A stretch of 64,000 nt of DNA. It comes from CAWFLT01 sp963816795. Its GTDB lineage: Bacteria > Acidobacteriota > Vicinamibacteria > Vicinamibacterales > SCN-69-37. This document shows, piece by piece, positions 17,614 to 27,126 of the stretch (the stretch's first letter is position 1; each line of letters opens with the position of its first letter). The notes under the pieces are model-generated. The model had not been told where the DNA came from. It saw nothing but the letters and a program-made list of their open reading frames with translations, and made no database searches. The DNA lies in NCBI GenBank assembly GCA_963816795.1, contig CAWFLT010000006.1, forward strand, positions 124,001 to 188,000. The letters are read 5' to 3'. The translations under genes were made by a program, and so were the position numbers.

Positions 17614-18924
17614 GTGTCTTTTCGGCGTGCGCTGGGCCCGTTCGACGCGACGATGGTCGTGATCGGCGGGATCATCGGGTCCGGCATCTTCATCAATCCG
17701 TATCTCGTCGCCCGGCAGCTCGACACGCCCGCGCTGGTGTTGGGCGCGTGGGCGGCGGGGGGCGCGGTCGCGATCGCCGGGGCGTTTGCCTACGCCGAGC
17801 TCGGGCGGCTGCTGCCGCGCGCCGGTGGCCAGTACGTCTACCTGCGCGAGGCCTGGCATCCCGTCGTCGGGTTTCTCTACGGCTGGGCGCTGCTCCTGAT
17901 GATCGAAACCGGCGCCATCGCGGCCGTCGCGATTGTGTTCGCGGAGTACACCCTGCGGCTCGTCGGTGTTGCCGGCGCCTCGCCGCAGCCGCTCGCGATC
18001 GCCGCCATCGTCGTCGTGACGGCGGTCAACTACTTCGGCGTCAAGCCAGGCAGCCGGGTGTTGAACGTCTTCGTCGTGCTCAAGGTCGCTGCGCTCGCCG
18101 TGCTGATTGTGTTTGCGTGGTTCACGCCGGCGGCGCCGGACTGGTTGTCGGCGGCGCGCATCGATGACTCCCCCTCGACCGCGCTGACGTTCGGCACGGC
18201 GCTGATTCCGATCCTCTTCGCCTACGGCGGGTGGCAGGTCGCCAATTACGTGGCTGAAGAGATGCGCGACCCCGAGCGGCATCTGCCGCGCAGCCTCATC
18301 ATCGGGACGCTCGCCGTGGTCGCGATCTACGTCCTCGTCAACGTCGCGTATCTGCGCACGCTCGGCCTCGAAGGACTGGCGGCGACGACGACGCCGGCGG
18401 CCGAGGCGTCGGGCCGGTGGCTCGGCGCCAACGGCGAGCGTTTCGTCGCGGCGGCGATCGCGATTTCGACCTTCGGCTTCCTCAACCTCTCCGTCCTCGC
18501 GCCCACGCGCGTCTACTACGCCATGGCGAGGGACGGGGCGTTCGTTCCCGCCCTGGCGCAGCTGCACCCAAGGTTCGGCACGCCGGGCGCCGCGATTCTG
18601 CTGCAGTCTGCCTGGGCGATCGTCCTGGCGCTCACTGGACGCTACGGCGATCTCCTCGACACGGTCGTGTTCGCGGATTGGATCTTCTTCGGCCTGACGG
18701 TCGCCGGCCTCTTCGTGCTGCGCGGCCGGCTCGGCGCGACGGCGGGTTATCGCACGCCAGGCTATCCGTGGCTGCCGGCGTTCTTCGTCTTCGTGTCGGT
18801 GGTCGTCGTCTTCAGCACGATTCGCCAGTCGCCCGGCCGTTCGGCGGTCGGAGCGGCCTTGCTCCTGGCCGGGATCCCGCTGTACTACTGGTTCAAGCGT
18901 TTGTCGGCGAGACCTTCACGGTGA
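17614..18924 (+). CDS. APC-superfamily amino acid permease
   Basis: 436 aa, about 12 TM helices. The N-terminal FDATMVVIGGIIGSGIFINP is the helix-1 unwinding motif (GSGIF) of APC/LAT transporters. AELGRLLPRAGGQYVYLREA in helix 2-3 and FAYGGWQVANYVAEEMRDPERHLPRSL in helix 6-7 follow. Start is GTG at 17614. The next gene starts inside its stop codon (GTGA, 18921), so permease and aminotransferase are coupled and probably act on the same amino acid. Confidence 0.92.
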   Translation: MSFRRALGPFDATMVVIGGIIGSGIFINPYLVARQLDTPALVLGAWAAGGAVAIAGAFAYAELGRLLPRAGGQYVYLREAWHPVVGFLYGWALLLMIETGAIAAVAIVFAEYTLRLVGVAGASPQPLAIAAIVVVTAVNYFGVKPGSRVLNVFVVLKVAALAVLIVFAWFTPAAPDWLSAARIDDSPSTALTFGTALIPILFAYGGWQVANYVAEEMRDPERHLPRSLIIGTLAVVAIYVLVNVAYLRTLGLEGLAATTTPAAEASGRWLGANGERFVAAAIAISTFGFLNLSVLAPTRVYYAMARDGAFVPALAQLHPRFGTPGAAILLQSAWAIVLALTGRYGDLLDTVVFADWIFFGLTVAGLFVLRGRLGATAGYRTPGYPWLPAFFVFVSVVVVFSTIRQSPGRSAVGAALLLAGIPLYYWFKRLSARPSR

Positions 18925-20020
18925 CGGACCTTCCGCTCGCGCCGTACCTTTACTGGGCCAAGACCCGGCCGTCGGCGCCGATCGATCTGGCCGGCAGCAA
19001 CTTGCTCGCCTGCACGCTCGAGGACGTGCCCGGCGCGCGTGAAGCAGTGGACCTGGGCGTGCGCAATGACAATGGGTATGAGCCGCTGATCGACGCGATC
19101 GCGCGGCACTACGGTATCAGTGCGACGCGAATTGCGACTGCCACCGGGTGTTCTGGCGCCAACTTTCTGGCCATCGCGGCGCTCGTTGGCCGCGGCGACC
19201 ACGTGCTCATCGAACGGCCGGCCTACGACCCGCTGCTCGGCGCCTGCCGGCTCGTCGGCGCTGACATCGAGCGCTTCGATCGGCGGTTCGAGGATGGTTA
19301 TCAGATCGACGCGGACGCCGTCGGGCGACGGCTGCAGCCCCGCACCCGTCTCATCATCGTCACGACGCCCCACAACCCGACGGGAACGTCGCTGACGCTC
19401 TGACGCGCTTGGCGCCCTGGGCGCGCTCGCGGCGCGCGTGGGCGCGATGGTCCTGGTCGACGAAGTCTACGGCGACGCGACGTCTCTCATTCAGAACGAA
19501 GCCGCCACGGCACAGTCAGCCGTCTCGATTGACGGGCCGTTCGTCGTCACCAACAGCCTGACCAAGTCGTACGGACTGGCCGGACTCCGATGCGGGTGGG
19601 CGATCACCTCAGCGGAGGTCGCCGAACGGATCCGCCGGATCCGGGACGTCGTCGACAACGCGGGCCCCGCGCCCTCTGACCTGCTTGCGGCCCATGCCTT
19701 CAGCCTGTTGCCCCGACTCGCGCAACGGACGAGGGAGATCCTTGGCGCGAATGTCGATCGCGCGTGCGAGTTCTTCGCCGCGCATCCGGACCTCGAAGCT
19801 GTCGCAATTGCCGCGGACGTCGGTGACGTTCCCGCGCCTCGCCGGCGTCGCCGACGCGGGACCATTCGTGCAGCACGTCCTCGACCGCCACGGCGTCGCG
19901 CTCGCGCCCGGGGCGTTCTTCGAATCGCCGGCGCACTTCAGGATCAGCCTGGCGGGCGATCCCGACGCGCTCGCGAAGGGACTGGACCGATTGGCACTAG
20001 CGCTCGCGGAGCACAGATAG
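18921..20020 (+). CDS. PLP-dependent class I/II aminotransferase (two frameshifts)
   Basis: Fold-type I aminotransferase, about 366 aa when corrected. N-terminal half: TGCSGANFLAIAALVGRGDHVLIERPAYDPL and TTPHNPTG (PLP/substrate binding). After an inserted base near 19397 it continues SDALGALGALAARVGAMVLVDEVY and NSLTKSYGLAGLRCGW, where the Lys is the Schiff-base residue. A second insertion near 19815 moves to the frame reading TSVTFPRLAGVADAGPFVQHVL and FRISLAGDPDALAKGLDRLA, with stop at 20020. The repeat element begins at the next base. Confidence 0.88.
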
Positions 20021-20234
20021 AAGATCTTTCAACTCAAGATCTTTCAACACGAAGGGCACGAAGCACACGAAGGAGACGAAGAGCACGAAGCAATTCAGGC
20101 GGAAAATGCGCTTGTCGACAAGCACGCTTCAGGCTCATTGGAAGAACCTCGAGACACGAGGTTTATCCAATTAGTTCTTCGTGTTCTTCGTTCTCTTCGT
20201 GTTCTTCGTGCCCTTCGTGTTGAAAGATCTTCCG
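20021..20234. repeat. CACGAAG palindromic intergenic element, copy 3 (full length)
   Basis: It occupies the whole gap between two convergent stop codons: the first base after TAG (20018-20020) to the last base before the SPFH stop (20235). The left end repeats AAGATCTTTCAAC twice, then AACACGAAGGGCACGAAG. The right end is CTTCGTGTTGAAAGATCTT. Nested inside are a perfect palindrome GCTTGTCGACAAGC (about 20110) and a hairpin GAACCTCG-AGACA-CGAGGTTT. Confidence 0.9.
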
Positions 20235-21155
20235 TTACTGTGTCTTGAACACTTTCATCGCCGTCGCCACCATCGACGCCACGTCGGCGACGTTGGCCGG
20301 CAGGATGACGGTGTTGGTTTTCTGCGCGAGCTCGCCGAACTGGGTGACGTACTGTTCGGCGACGCGGAGCTGCGTGGCCTCCATGCCGCCCGGCTGCTTG
20401 ATGGCTTCGGCGACCTGACGGATGCCTTCGGCGGTCGCGGTGGCGACGGCGAGGATCGCGGCCGCCTGGCCGTCGGCTTCGTTGATCTGCTGCTGGCGGC
20501 GCGCTTCCGACGCCTTGATGACCTGCTGTTTTTCGCCCTCGGCGTTGTTGATGTTGGCGTCGCGCGCGCCCTCGGAGGTCAGAATCACGGCGCGCTTCTC
20601 GCGCTCGGCGCGCATCTGCTTTTCCATCGCGGCGAGCACATCGTGCGGCGGCGTGATGTTCTTGATCTCGTAGCGCAGCACTTTCACGCCCCACGCTTCC
20701 GAGGCCTTGTCGAGCTCGGCCACGATCGCGGCATTGATGTTCATGCGCTCTTCGAACGTCTTGTCGAGGTCGATCTTGCCGATCTCGCTGCGCAGCATCG
20801 TCTGGGCGAGCTGCGAAATGGCAAAGATGTAGTCCGAGATGCCGTACGACGCCCGCTCGGCATTGAGGACTTTGATATAGAGGATGCCGTCGACGCCGAC
20901 CTGGACGTTGTCGCGCGTGATGCAGACCTGCGCCGGGATGTCGTAGGCCGCTTCCTTCAGCGAGTGGCGGTAGCGGATGTTATCGAGAAACGGAATCAGG
21001 ATGTGAAAGCCGGCGGAGAGCGTCGCATGATAGCGGCCGAGGCGCTCCACGACGTAGGCGCTCTGCTGCGGGACGACAATGGCGGTACGCGCGATGACGA
21101 TCAGGACAGCGATCGCCAGGACAATCCCGAAGATCAGCAGCGGGTTCACATCCAT
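20235..21155 (-). CDS. SPFH/Band 7 membrane protein (paraslipin/QmcA type)
   Basis: 306 aa. An N-terminal TM helix (LLIFGIVLAIAVLIVIA) is followed by the SPFH domain (VVPQQSAYVVERLGRYHATLSAGFHILIPFLDNI; RDNVQVGVDGILYIKV) and a long coiled-coil region (MEKQMRAEREKRAVILTSEG ... EGEKQQVIKASEARRQQQINEADGQ), ending in a conserved hydrophobic tail. Likely organises a membrane microdomain and associated proteases. The ATG at 21155 overlaps the NfeD stop (TAATG), so the pair is coupled, the standard stomatin/NfeD arrangement. Confidence 0.93.
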   Translation of the reverse strand: MDVNPLLIFGIVLAIAVLIVIARTAIVVPQQSAYVVERLGRYHATLSAGFHILIPFLDNIRYRHSLKEAAYDIPAQVCITRDNVQVGVDGILYIKVLNAERASYGISDYIFAISQLAQTMLRSEIGKIDLDKTFEERMNINAAIVAELDKASEAWGVKVLRYEIKNITPPHDVLAAMEKQMRAEREKRAVILTSEGARDANINNAEGEKQQVIKASEARRQQQINEADGQAAAILAVATATAEGIRQVAEAIKQPGGMEATQLRVAEQYVTQFGELAQKTNTVILPANVADVASMVATAMKVFKTQ

Positions 21156-21601
21156 TAGCGGGCTCCCTCGGGTTGCACGTACAGCATCAGGCCTTCGACA
21201 CGAAGGACCTGGCAGCGCGCGCCGCGCGCGATCACCATCGACGAGCTGTTGCGCGCCGACCAGGCCGAGCCGCGCAGTTCGACGCGCCCGACGTTGCCGG
21301 GCGACAACTCCTCCATCGCCACCGCCGTCTCGCCCGTGAGCTGGTCCACGGTGGGCGCCTGGGGATCGACCTGCAGCCACTTGAGCAGCCGCGCCCTGAA
21401 GACCGTGAGGGTCACGACTGACAACACAGAGAACAGCAAGACCTGAGTCCACACCGGACCGGCCAGGCCGGCGCTTGCCAGCAGGCCCACGATCAGGGCA
21501 GAGACCCCGAAAAAGATGATGTAGAAGCCTCCCGACGCGGCCAGTTCCGCCAGGACGAGAAGCAGCCCCAACACAAGCCAATGCCACCAGAGGATGTCCA
21601 T
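21155..21601 (-). CDS. NfeD-family membrane protein
   Basis: 148 aa from MDILWWHWLVLG at 21601. The two to four TM helices (LVLGLLLVLAELAASGGFYIIFFGVSALIVGLLA) and C-terminal OB-fold domain (TGETAVAMEELSPGNVGRVELRG ... VLRVEGLMLYV) are characteristic of short NfeD proteins. Partner of the SPFH protein encoded immediately downstream. Confidence 0.92.
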   Translation of the reverse strand: MDILWWHWLVLGLLLVLAELAASGGFYIIFFGVSALIVGLLASAGLAGPVWTQVLLFSVLSVVTLTVFRARLLKWLQVDPQAPTVDQLTGETAVAMEELSPGNVGRVELRGSAWSARNSSSMVIARGARCQVLRVEGLMLYVQPEGAR

Positions 21602-21612
21602 AAGGATGAGTC

Positions 21613-21633
21613 CGCGCGAATTATACTCGCGCG
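21613..21633. promoter_or_regulatory. 7-bp palindrome around a -10-like TATACT
   Basis: CGCGCGA-ATTATAC-TCGCGCG in the short gap between the divergent NfeD (21601) and membrane-protein (21648) genes. The centre resembles a -10 box. It could be an operator; no regulator is identified. Confidence 0.35.
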
Positions 21634-21647
21634 TCGCCCGGCCACGC

Positions 21648-23487
21648 ATGGACACCTCGCTGCCCCGCCCCGCCGATCCCGCCAAGGTCCGTCAGTGGCT
21701 GACGCTCAGTTTCGTCATCTATCTGGTCGCCCTGGTGGCCGGATCGTGGCCGCGCTCGGTCGGCGATGGCGGCGAATACCTCGCCATGTCGCTCAATCTC
21801 GGTGAGACCGGGCGTCCGTGGCTGACCGATGCCGACATCGCGCGGGTCCAGGCCGAAACCGCAACCGTACCCCTGCTCGAGAACTGGGACATCCGCGGAT
21901 CCACGAAAACGAGTCCGCGGTACGGCACGCACGACTTCGTCCACTTCTGGTTCTACCCCGCTGCCGCGCAGCCGTTCGTCAGTCTGGCTCGCGGCCTCGG
22001 CGCCAGTCCGATCTATGGGTTCGCGGCGTTGAACGTCGGTCTGCTCGTGCTCGCGTTCTGGGTGGCGCTGCCGCGGCTCGGCGGGTGGCTGACGTGGCTC
22101 GTCTTCGCCGGGCCCGTCATCTGGTGGGCCGACAAGGCGCATACCGAGCCGTTCACCTTTTCATTGCTGACGATCGCGGTCCTGCTGCTCGAAGAGGCCC
22201 CGGTATGGGCCGTGATGGCGGCGGGTGCGGCCGCCACCCAGAATCCGCCGATCGTGGCGATGGTGCCTTTTGCGGCCGTCGCGCTCGGGTCGAAAGGTGT
22301 GGGCGCGTTGCGCCGGCCTGCCATGTGGATCGGTCTCATCGCGGCGTTCGCCCTCGCCACTGCCGCAGTCGTGTACTACGAAGTCCGGTACCGCATGGCG
22401 TCGCTGCTCCTCGACGCGACGCTCAAACAACCACCCGGCCTCGACGGCATCCTGGCCACGCCCTTCGACACGAACCTCGGCATCATCGCCGCGTTTCCTG
22501 CGTTTGTCGTTGTCTTGATCGTGGCGATCGGGATCACCGCGTTGCGTCCCCGCCGGCTCACGACGCCCTTCGATCCTGCTCGCCGTCGCGATGGCGCCGG
22601 TGTTCCTGATGTCGTTCTCGCAGACCGGCAACATGCATCACGGCGGCACGCCAGGGATGAGCCGCTACATCCTGTGGCTCGTCCCACTCGGCGTCCCGTT
22701 CCTGCGCGAGCTCTTCGCGCACGGCCCCGCCGCGCTCAAGGCCGCCACGGCCGTCGTCGCCATCGCGTCAGCGACGATCAGCACGTTCATCTTTCATCCA
22801 AAGCATCCTGACAATTATCGGGAGCCGACCTGGCTGGCCACGTTGATGTGGACCCGCTATCCGGCCTGGACGAACCCGATGCCGGAGATCTTCGTGGACG
22901 TGAACCACCCGCACGGCGGCGAGCAGCTGCCGATCGCCGTGGCCGGCTGCAGGAAAGCCCTGCTGGTCGGTCGCGGCGAGAGCCAGGGCATGTGGCCGAT
23001 CCCGTGCTATCCGGCCGACGTCCCGGCCGAATGCCGGGTGCCGGGCGCCCTCTGCTACGCCAACGCCGCCGGATCGGGCTATTCGTTCCGGCCGACCGCG
23101 GATGTGCTCGATCGGTTCAAGTTCGACCCCACCCGTGCCTGGCGACGATCCATGGAACCCGTCGTGCGGCGCGTCATGGACGACGTCGGGTGGCAATCGC
23201 TCGTGACGAAAGACGATGCTTCCGGGTCGCCGATCAGGCAGCGCGTGGCGATCGATTCCGCGTCCACGCTCGAAGGCGCCGATCGCATCCTCATCGTGAT
23301 CGTCGGCACACAAGACGGCGCACGGCTGGCTTTGCGGCTCGCCCGCAAGATGTCCGGGACCTTCATCGACCCGGAGACAGGACGCGAGGTCCCGGCGCCG
23401 GCGTTCGACGGGCAGCCCGACGAGTTGTGGCACCTGCCGGTACCTGCGGGGCACTCGGCCCTGCTGCTCGTGCTGCGGGCGACGTAA
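21648..23487 (+). CDS. large membrane protein of unknown function, GT-C-like (one frameshift)
   Basis: About 613 aa when corrected. The N-terminal half holds several TM helices (LTLSFVIYLVALVAGSW; YGFAALNVGLLVLAFWVAL; WLTWLVFAGPVIWW; WIGLIAAFALATAAVVYY) and SVGDGGEYLAMSLNL near the first extracytoplasmic loop. That loop recalls the acidic loop of GT-C glycosyltransferases (weak inference). An inserted base near 22575 shifts the frame; the rest continues from MAPVFLMSFSQTGNMHHGGTPG to a soluble C-terminal domain. It starts at MDTSLPRPADPAK. Not recognised as a named family. Confidence 0.75.
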
Positions 23488-23540
23488 CCGCACGGCCTGC
23501 GCGTCGACGGGCTGGTTCAGCGGCTCAGCACGACGAGCCG

Positions 23541-23569
23541 CGTAATTATTTACGCTTCACGTAAAGGAG
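23541..23569 (+). promoter_or_regulatory. AT-rich palindrome and strong ribosome-binding site
   Basis: CGTAATTATTTACG (CGTAA/TTACG arms) stands out from the GC-rich background. AAAGGAG follows five bases before ATG 23575 and decides that start. Confidence 0.4.
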
Positions 23570-23574
23570 TGGCG

Positions 23575-24471
23575 ATGTTTTCAGACGACCGCACGGTGAT
23601 GTCGAACGGTCCGTGTCTTGCAGCCGTGCCTGCCATGTCGTGCTCTCGCTTGCTGACGCTCGGGGTGTGTGTCGCGATCTTGACTGCCGCCACGGCGGGC
23701 TCCGCCCACGCGCAGGCCGCGACTGTGCTGGTCGAGCCGGAAGACTTGACGCTGCCCGTGCCGGCCGAACCGGCGTTCATCCTGATCAACCTGCCGACCA
23801 CGCTGCGGCTGCCGAGGCACAAGCTGAGCTTCAACCTGACGCACCGGTTCCAGGGCGATCTGACCAACGGGACCTTTGGCGATCAATTGGGCAATCTCTT
23901 CGGCATCGACAACGGCGCCGTGATCGGCTTCGAGCTCCGCTACGCGCCGATCGAACATCTTCAAGTCGTCGCCTATCGCAACACGCTCGACAAGACGTTG
24001 CAGTTCTCGGCACAGTACGACAAGTTTCGCCAAGGCTCCGGACTGCCGGTGTCCATTTCACCGATCTTCTCGATCGAAGGCGGCGACAACTTCAGCGAAC
24101 GCTACGCGCCCGGGCTTGGCGCGGTCGCCTCGTACACGACACACGACAGGCTTGCGTTGTACGCGGTGCCGATGTGGGTCCATAACACCGCGCCGTTCGG
24201 TGATGTGACGCGGGACACATTCTTTCTCGGAATCGGCGCCCGCTATCGGCTGAAGGGCCGGGCCTATCTGGTGACAGAGGTCGCTCCACGACTTGCCGGA
24301 TACGAACCCAGTGATCCGGAGTATGGTTTTGGCATCGAGTCACGCGTCGGCGGACACATGTTCTCACTGACGTTCACCAACTCGTTTTCGACGACGTACG
24401 GACAAGTCGCGCGAGGCGGGCTCCCCGATTCGTTGTTCCTGGGTTTCAATCTCGGACGAAAGTTCTACTGA
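23575..24471 (+). CDS. outer-membrane beta-barrel protein, DUF5777 family
   Basis: 298 aa. The signal peptide ends near GSAHAQA. The mature part is rich in alternating strands: LRLPRHKLSFNLTHRFQGDL, FGIDNGAVIGFELRYAPIEHLQV, YDKFRQGSG, RLALYAVPMWVHN and ARYRLKGRAYLVTEVAPRL. It ends in a barrel-type aromatic terminus (LGFNLGRKFY). The HRFxG...LFGIDxGA pattern is that of DUF5777. It is followed after 22 bp by the CHRD lipoprotein gene and is probably co-transcribed with it. Confidence 0.83.
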   Translation: MFSDDRTVMSNGPCLAAVPAMSCSRLLTLGVCVAILTAATAGSAHAQAATVLVEPEDLTLPVPAEPAFILINLPTTLRLPRHKLSFNLTHRFQGDLTNGTFGDQLGNLFGIDNGAVIGFELRYAPIEHLQVVAYRNTLDKTLQFSAQYDKFRQGSGLPVSISPIFSIEGGDNFSERYAPGLGAVASYTTHDRLALYAVPMWVHNTAPFGDVTRDTFFLGIGARYRLKGRAYLVTEVAPRLAGYEPSDPEYGFGIESRVGGHMFSLTFTNSFSTTYGQVARGGLPDSLFLGFNLGRKFY

Positions 24472-24493
24472 ACCGTTTGTGAAGGAGCGTCAC

Positions 24494-25010
24494 ATGAAGC
24501 GCCTAGTCCTCATCGGCACCCTGCTGTTCGTTGCGGCTTGCGGATCAAGCCCGAGTAACCCCTCATCAAACCCGACGGCGCCGACGTTTACGGCGACGTT
24601 GTTGCCAGCCAACGAGAATCCGCCGATCGGCAACGCGGAATCGACCGGCACCGGCAGCGTGACCGTGATCCTCAACCTCACGCGAGACGCCAACCAGAAC
24701 ATCACCGCAGCGACGGCGAGCTTTCAAGTGAGCCTGGCAGGATTCCCAACCAATACGCCGCGTCAACGCCGCGCACATCCACGAGGGGGCCGACACGTGC
24801 AACTGCCCGGTTCGTATCAATCTGGCGCTCGCCAGCGGCGAGGTCGTGTTGGCGAGCGGTGCAACACAGTTCACCAAGAACAACGTCGGGAACTTCGACG
24901 TCTCGATCGCGCAGGCGATGCTCAACAACCCGGGCGGCTTCTACTTCAACGTCCACTCGACGCTGAACCCCGGCGGCTTCGCGCGCGGAAAGCTGGTCAG
25001 GGTTCAGTAG
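24494..25010 (+). CDS. CHRD-domain lipoprotein (one frameshift)
   Basis: About 171 aa when corrected. Lipoprotein signal LLFVAAC (Cys near residue 16). The CHRD domain begins FTATLLPANENPP. The frame is broken by one extra base near 24755; the correct continuation reads VNAAHIHEGADTCNCPVRINLALASG and then GGFYFNVHSTLNPGGFARGKL, the diagnostic end of CHRD. Start at ATG 24494 with AAGGAG upstream. Function of CHRD domains outside chordin is unclear. Confidence 0.88.
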
Positions 25011-25047
25011 CGCTCAGGCGGCGCTACGCGCTGAGCCGGCCACGCGA

Positions 25048-25241
25048 TCGAGGTCCAGAGGTGAACAGCGCACGAGGTCCGCGGTAAAGAGCGCGTGAAG
25101 TCCGGTTGTTCACCCCGGACTTCGAGCGCCCTTAGCACTTCGGACCTCAAGCGCCGCTTCACTCCGGACCTCAAGCGCCCTCCACTCCGGACCTCAAGCG
25201 CTTTTCACTCCGGACTTCCCGCGCTTTTCACTCCGGACCTC
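25048..25241. repeat. 23-bp repeat array, two opposed arms
   Basis: Same unit as at 8430. About three forward units (GAGGTCC..., GAAGTCCGG, to about 25108) are followed by about six reverse units (TTCACTCCGGACCTCAAGCGC) up to the DinB stop codon, whose TGA forms part of the last unit. It lies between two convergent genes and could fold into one long hairpin. Confidence 0.88.
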
Positions 25242-25750
25242 AGTCTGTCTGCGTCGGCGCCTTCGCCAGCTTCACTGTCGTCGTGAGCTGCCCCGCGTGC
25301 CGTGTCGTGTGCTCGGCGGCGTGGAACAGCAGACCGAGCACGGACGACGGGAGGCCGGCGCGGCCAACCTTGCGTTCGTCGAAGACGCGAGCCTCGTCGG
25401 TGTGCCGCAACTGCACGAGGGCGCGGGCGATGGCCGAGTCGAGCGTCGCGATGAGCGCCGCCGCGTCGATCTCGGGATGTGGCTGACCTTCGGCGCGGAG
25501 CTCGGCCTTCTGCGTGTCGTTCAACGCCTCGCCGCGTGCGTACGTGAACAGCCGATCGAGCGCACCGGCCATGTGCAGCACGTGGAAGCCGGCCGTCGCG
25601 GCGCCGCGCGAGGTCCAGAGCAGGTCTGCCGAAAGTCCGGGCAGCAGCGCGGCCACTTCTTCATTGGCCTGCACAAGTGCGTGCGCGACCGGTTGCAGGA
25701 CAGCGCGGCACGCCGTCGATGGGGCCGCGTAGCCAGGCTTCTGTAGTCAT
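25240..25750 (-). CDS. DinB-like four-helix protein (one frameshift)
   Basis: About 169 aa when corrected. The start is ATG at 25750 (MTTEAWLRGPIDGVP). An inserted base near 25707 separates it from AVLQPVAHALVQANEEVAALLPGLSADLLW. Conserved DinB features follow: AATAGFHVLHMAGALDRLFTYARG (His in helix 2) and LLFHAAEHTTRHAGQLTTTVKL, whose HxxxH pattern usually completes the metal site. The role in this subgroup (damage-inducible or thiol-dependent hydrolase fold) is not settled. Confidence 0.85.
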
Positions 25751-25772
25751 GAGTTTGCCCATTACAATAAGC

Positions 25773-25918
25773 GACACCCGCGCGCCGCCCGAGCGGCGCG
25801 CGGCCCGAGCGCGGGGGGTGGGGCCCCCGCGCCCTTAAGTAAAGTTGGTCTGCTTTATTTGAGCCGCGGGGCCCCACCCCCGCGGCTCGGGCCGCGCCGC
25901 TCGCGCGGCGCGGGTGTC
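25773..25918. repeat. large GC-rich inverted repeat with two GTGGGG-loop hairpins
   Basis: Outer ends are GACACCCGCGC (25773) and GCGCGGGTGTC (to 25918). Two hairpins lie inside in opposite orientation: 25809-25832 (stem GCGCGGGGG, loop GTGGGG) and 25861-25888 (stem GAGCCGCGGGG, loop GTGGGG read on the minus strand). Each has the flank GCGCGGCCCGAG on its 5' side. An AT-rich centre (TTAAGTAAAGTTGGTCTGC) separates them. Confidence 0.9.
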
Positions 25919-25937
25919 AGCTTTGTTAGGGCGCAGT

Positions 25938-27126
25938 CTACGCCGTCAGATGTCTCGCGATAAACGGGATCCCACGTTTCCCCCAGAAGGAATGATCGGC
26001 CGGGAAGATCTCCTGCTCGATGCGATCACCGGCACCGAAGACGGTATAGATGTCGCGCACTTGATTGAAACTGGCGACGGCGGCCTTGACCGGGAAGATG
26101 TTGTCCTTCTCGCCGCTCTCCGAAAAGAGCGGCCGCGGCGCGATGAGGCCGGCGATGTCGGACATCTCGGCCCAGTTGAGAATCCCCGGCACGTAGTTGT
26201 CGATGCAGTGCGACAAGCTGCCGATGCTGTCGCGGAACGTGTTGAGGTAGCCGCTCACGAGCGCGGCGCGGATGCGCGGCTCGAGGGCGGCGCCGAAGAG
26301 CGTCGCCGTGCCGCCACCGGAGATGCCGATGCAGCCCACTTTGGTCGCGTCGAGCTCACGGCGCGTCTCGATGTAGTCGATCGTCCGCATGATGTCCCAC
26401 ACGCGCCAGCCAATCATCGTCTGCCCCACCAGCAGCGCGCCGCCGGCTGACGGTTGACAGGAGTTGGCGGTCAGACTCCGGCGCGCGTTGATCGGATCGC
26501 GCCGGCAGCCGAACGCCATCGGCTCGATCGCCACCGCCGCCAGGCCCGCTTCGACGACTTGCAGCGAGAAATCGTGCATGTAACCCGGCTTGTCGGTGCG
26601 GTCGCGCCCCTGGTCATCGATGCCGACGAGGTCATCGACGCCGCGGCCGTGACCGGGGACACAGACGACCGTCGGTACAGGTCCCCGCGCGCGCTCGGGC
26701 ACCAGGACATAGGCGAGCACGCTCACACCAGGCCGGGCGTCGAAGACGACTTTCTCGCGACGATACCCGGGAAACGATCGCGTTTCGAGAATCGCCGGCC
26801 GAAGCGGCACACGCGTCGCCGGGAAGCCGCCGACGAGCTCGGTCAGCTTCGTCCGCAGCCGCTTCTGCCAGGCCTCCGCCTGGGCGCCGGGTCTGCGCGC
26901 TGAATCGAAGCGCACGCGGCGCGGCTTCGAACAGGTCGAGCGTGTACGCGACCGGATCGAACTGCCGGCCCTCGAGGCCCTTGTCGACGCCCGTCAGCGG
27001 TCCGATGTAGCCGGACCGGGCCGGCGTCTGGCTGGCCGCCTGTCCTCGCACGCGCCGCGCCAACGGACCAGCGGCCGTCAAACCCACGGCGATTTTCCCG
27101 AGTTCCCGGCGCGAGACCTTCTTCAT
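25938..27126 (-). CDS. Tat-exported alpha/beta hydrolase (acetyl-xylan-esterase-like; one frameshift)
   Basis: About 396 aa when corrected, from MKKVSRRELGKIAVGLTAAG at 27126, a twin-arginine signal. The frame changes near 26910. The catalytic part has the nucleophile elbow GISGGG, then SGEKDNIFP (Asp) and PADHSFWG (His), completing a Ser-Asp-His triad. It resembles the large acetyl-xylan esterase / dienelactone-hydrolase-like group with an N-terminal helical cap. The start overlaps the NagA stop (ATGA), so they are coupled. Likely deacylates a carbohydrate or ester in the periplasm (inference). Confidence 0.83.
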
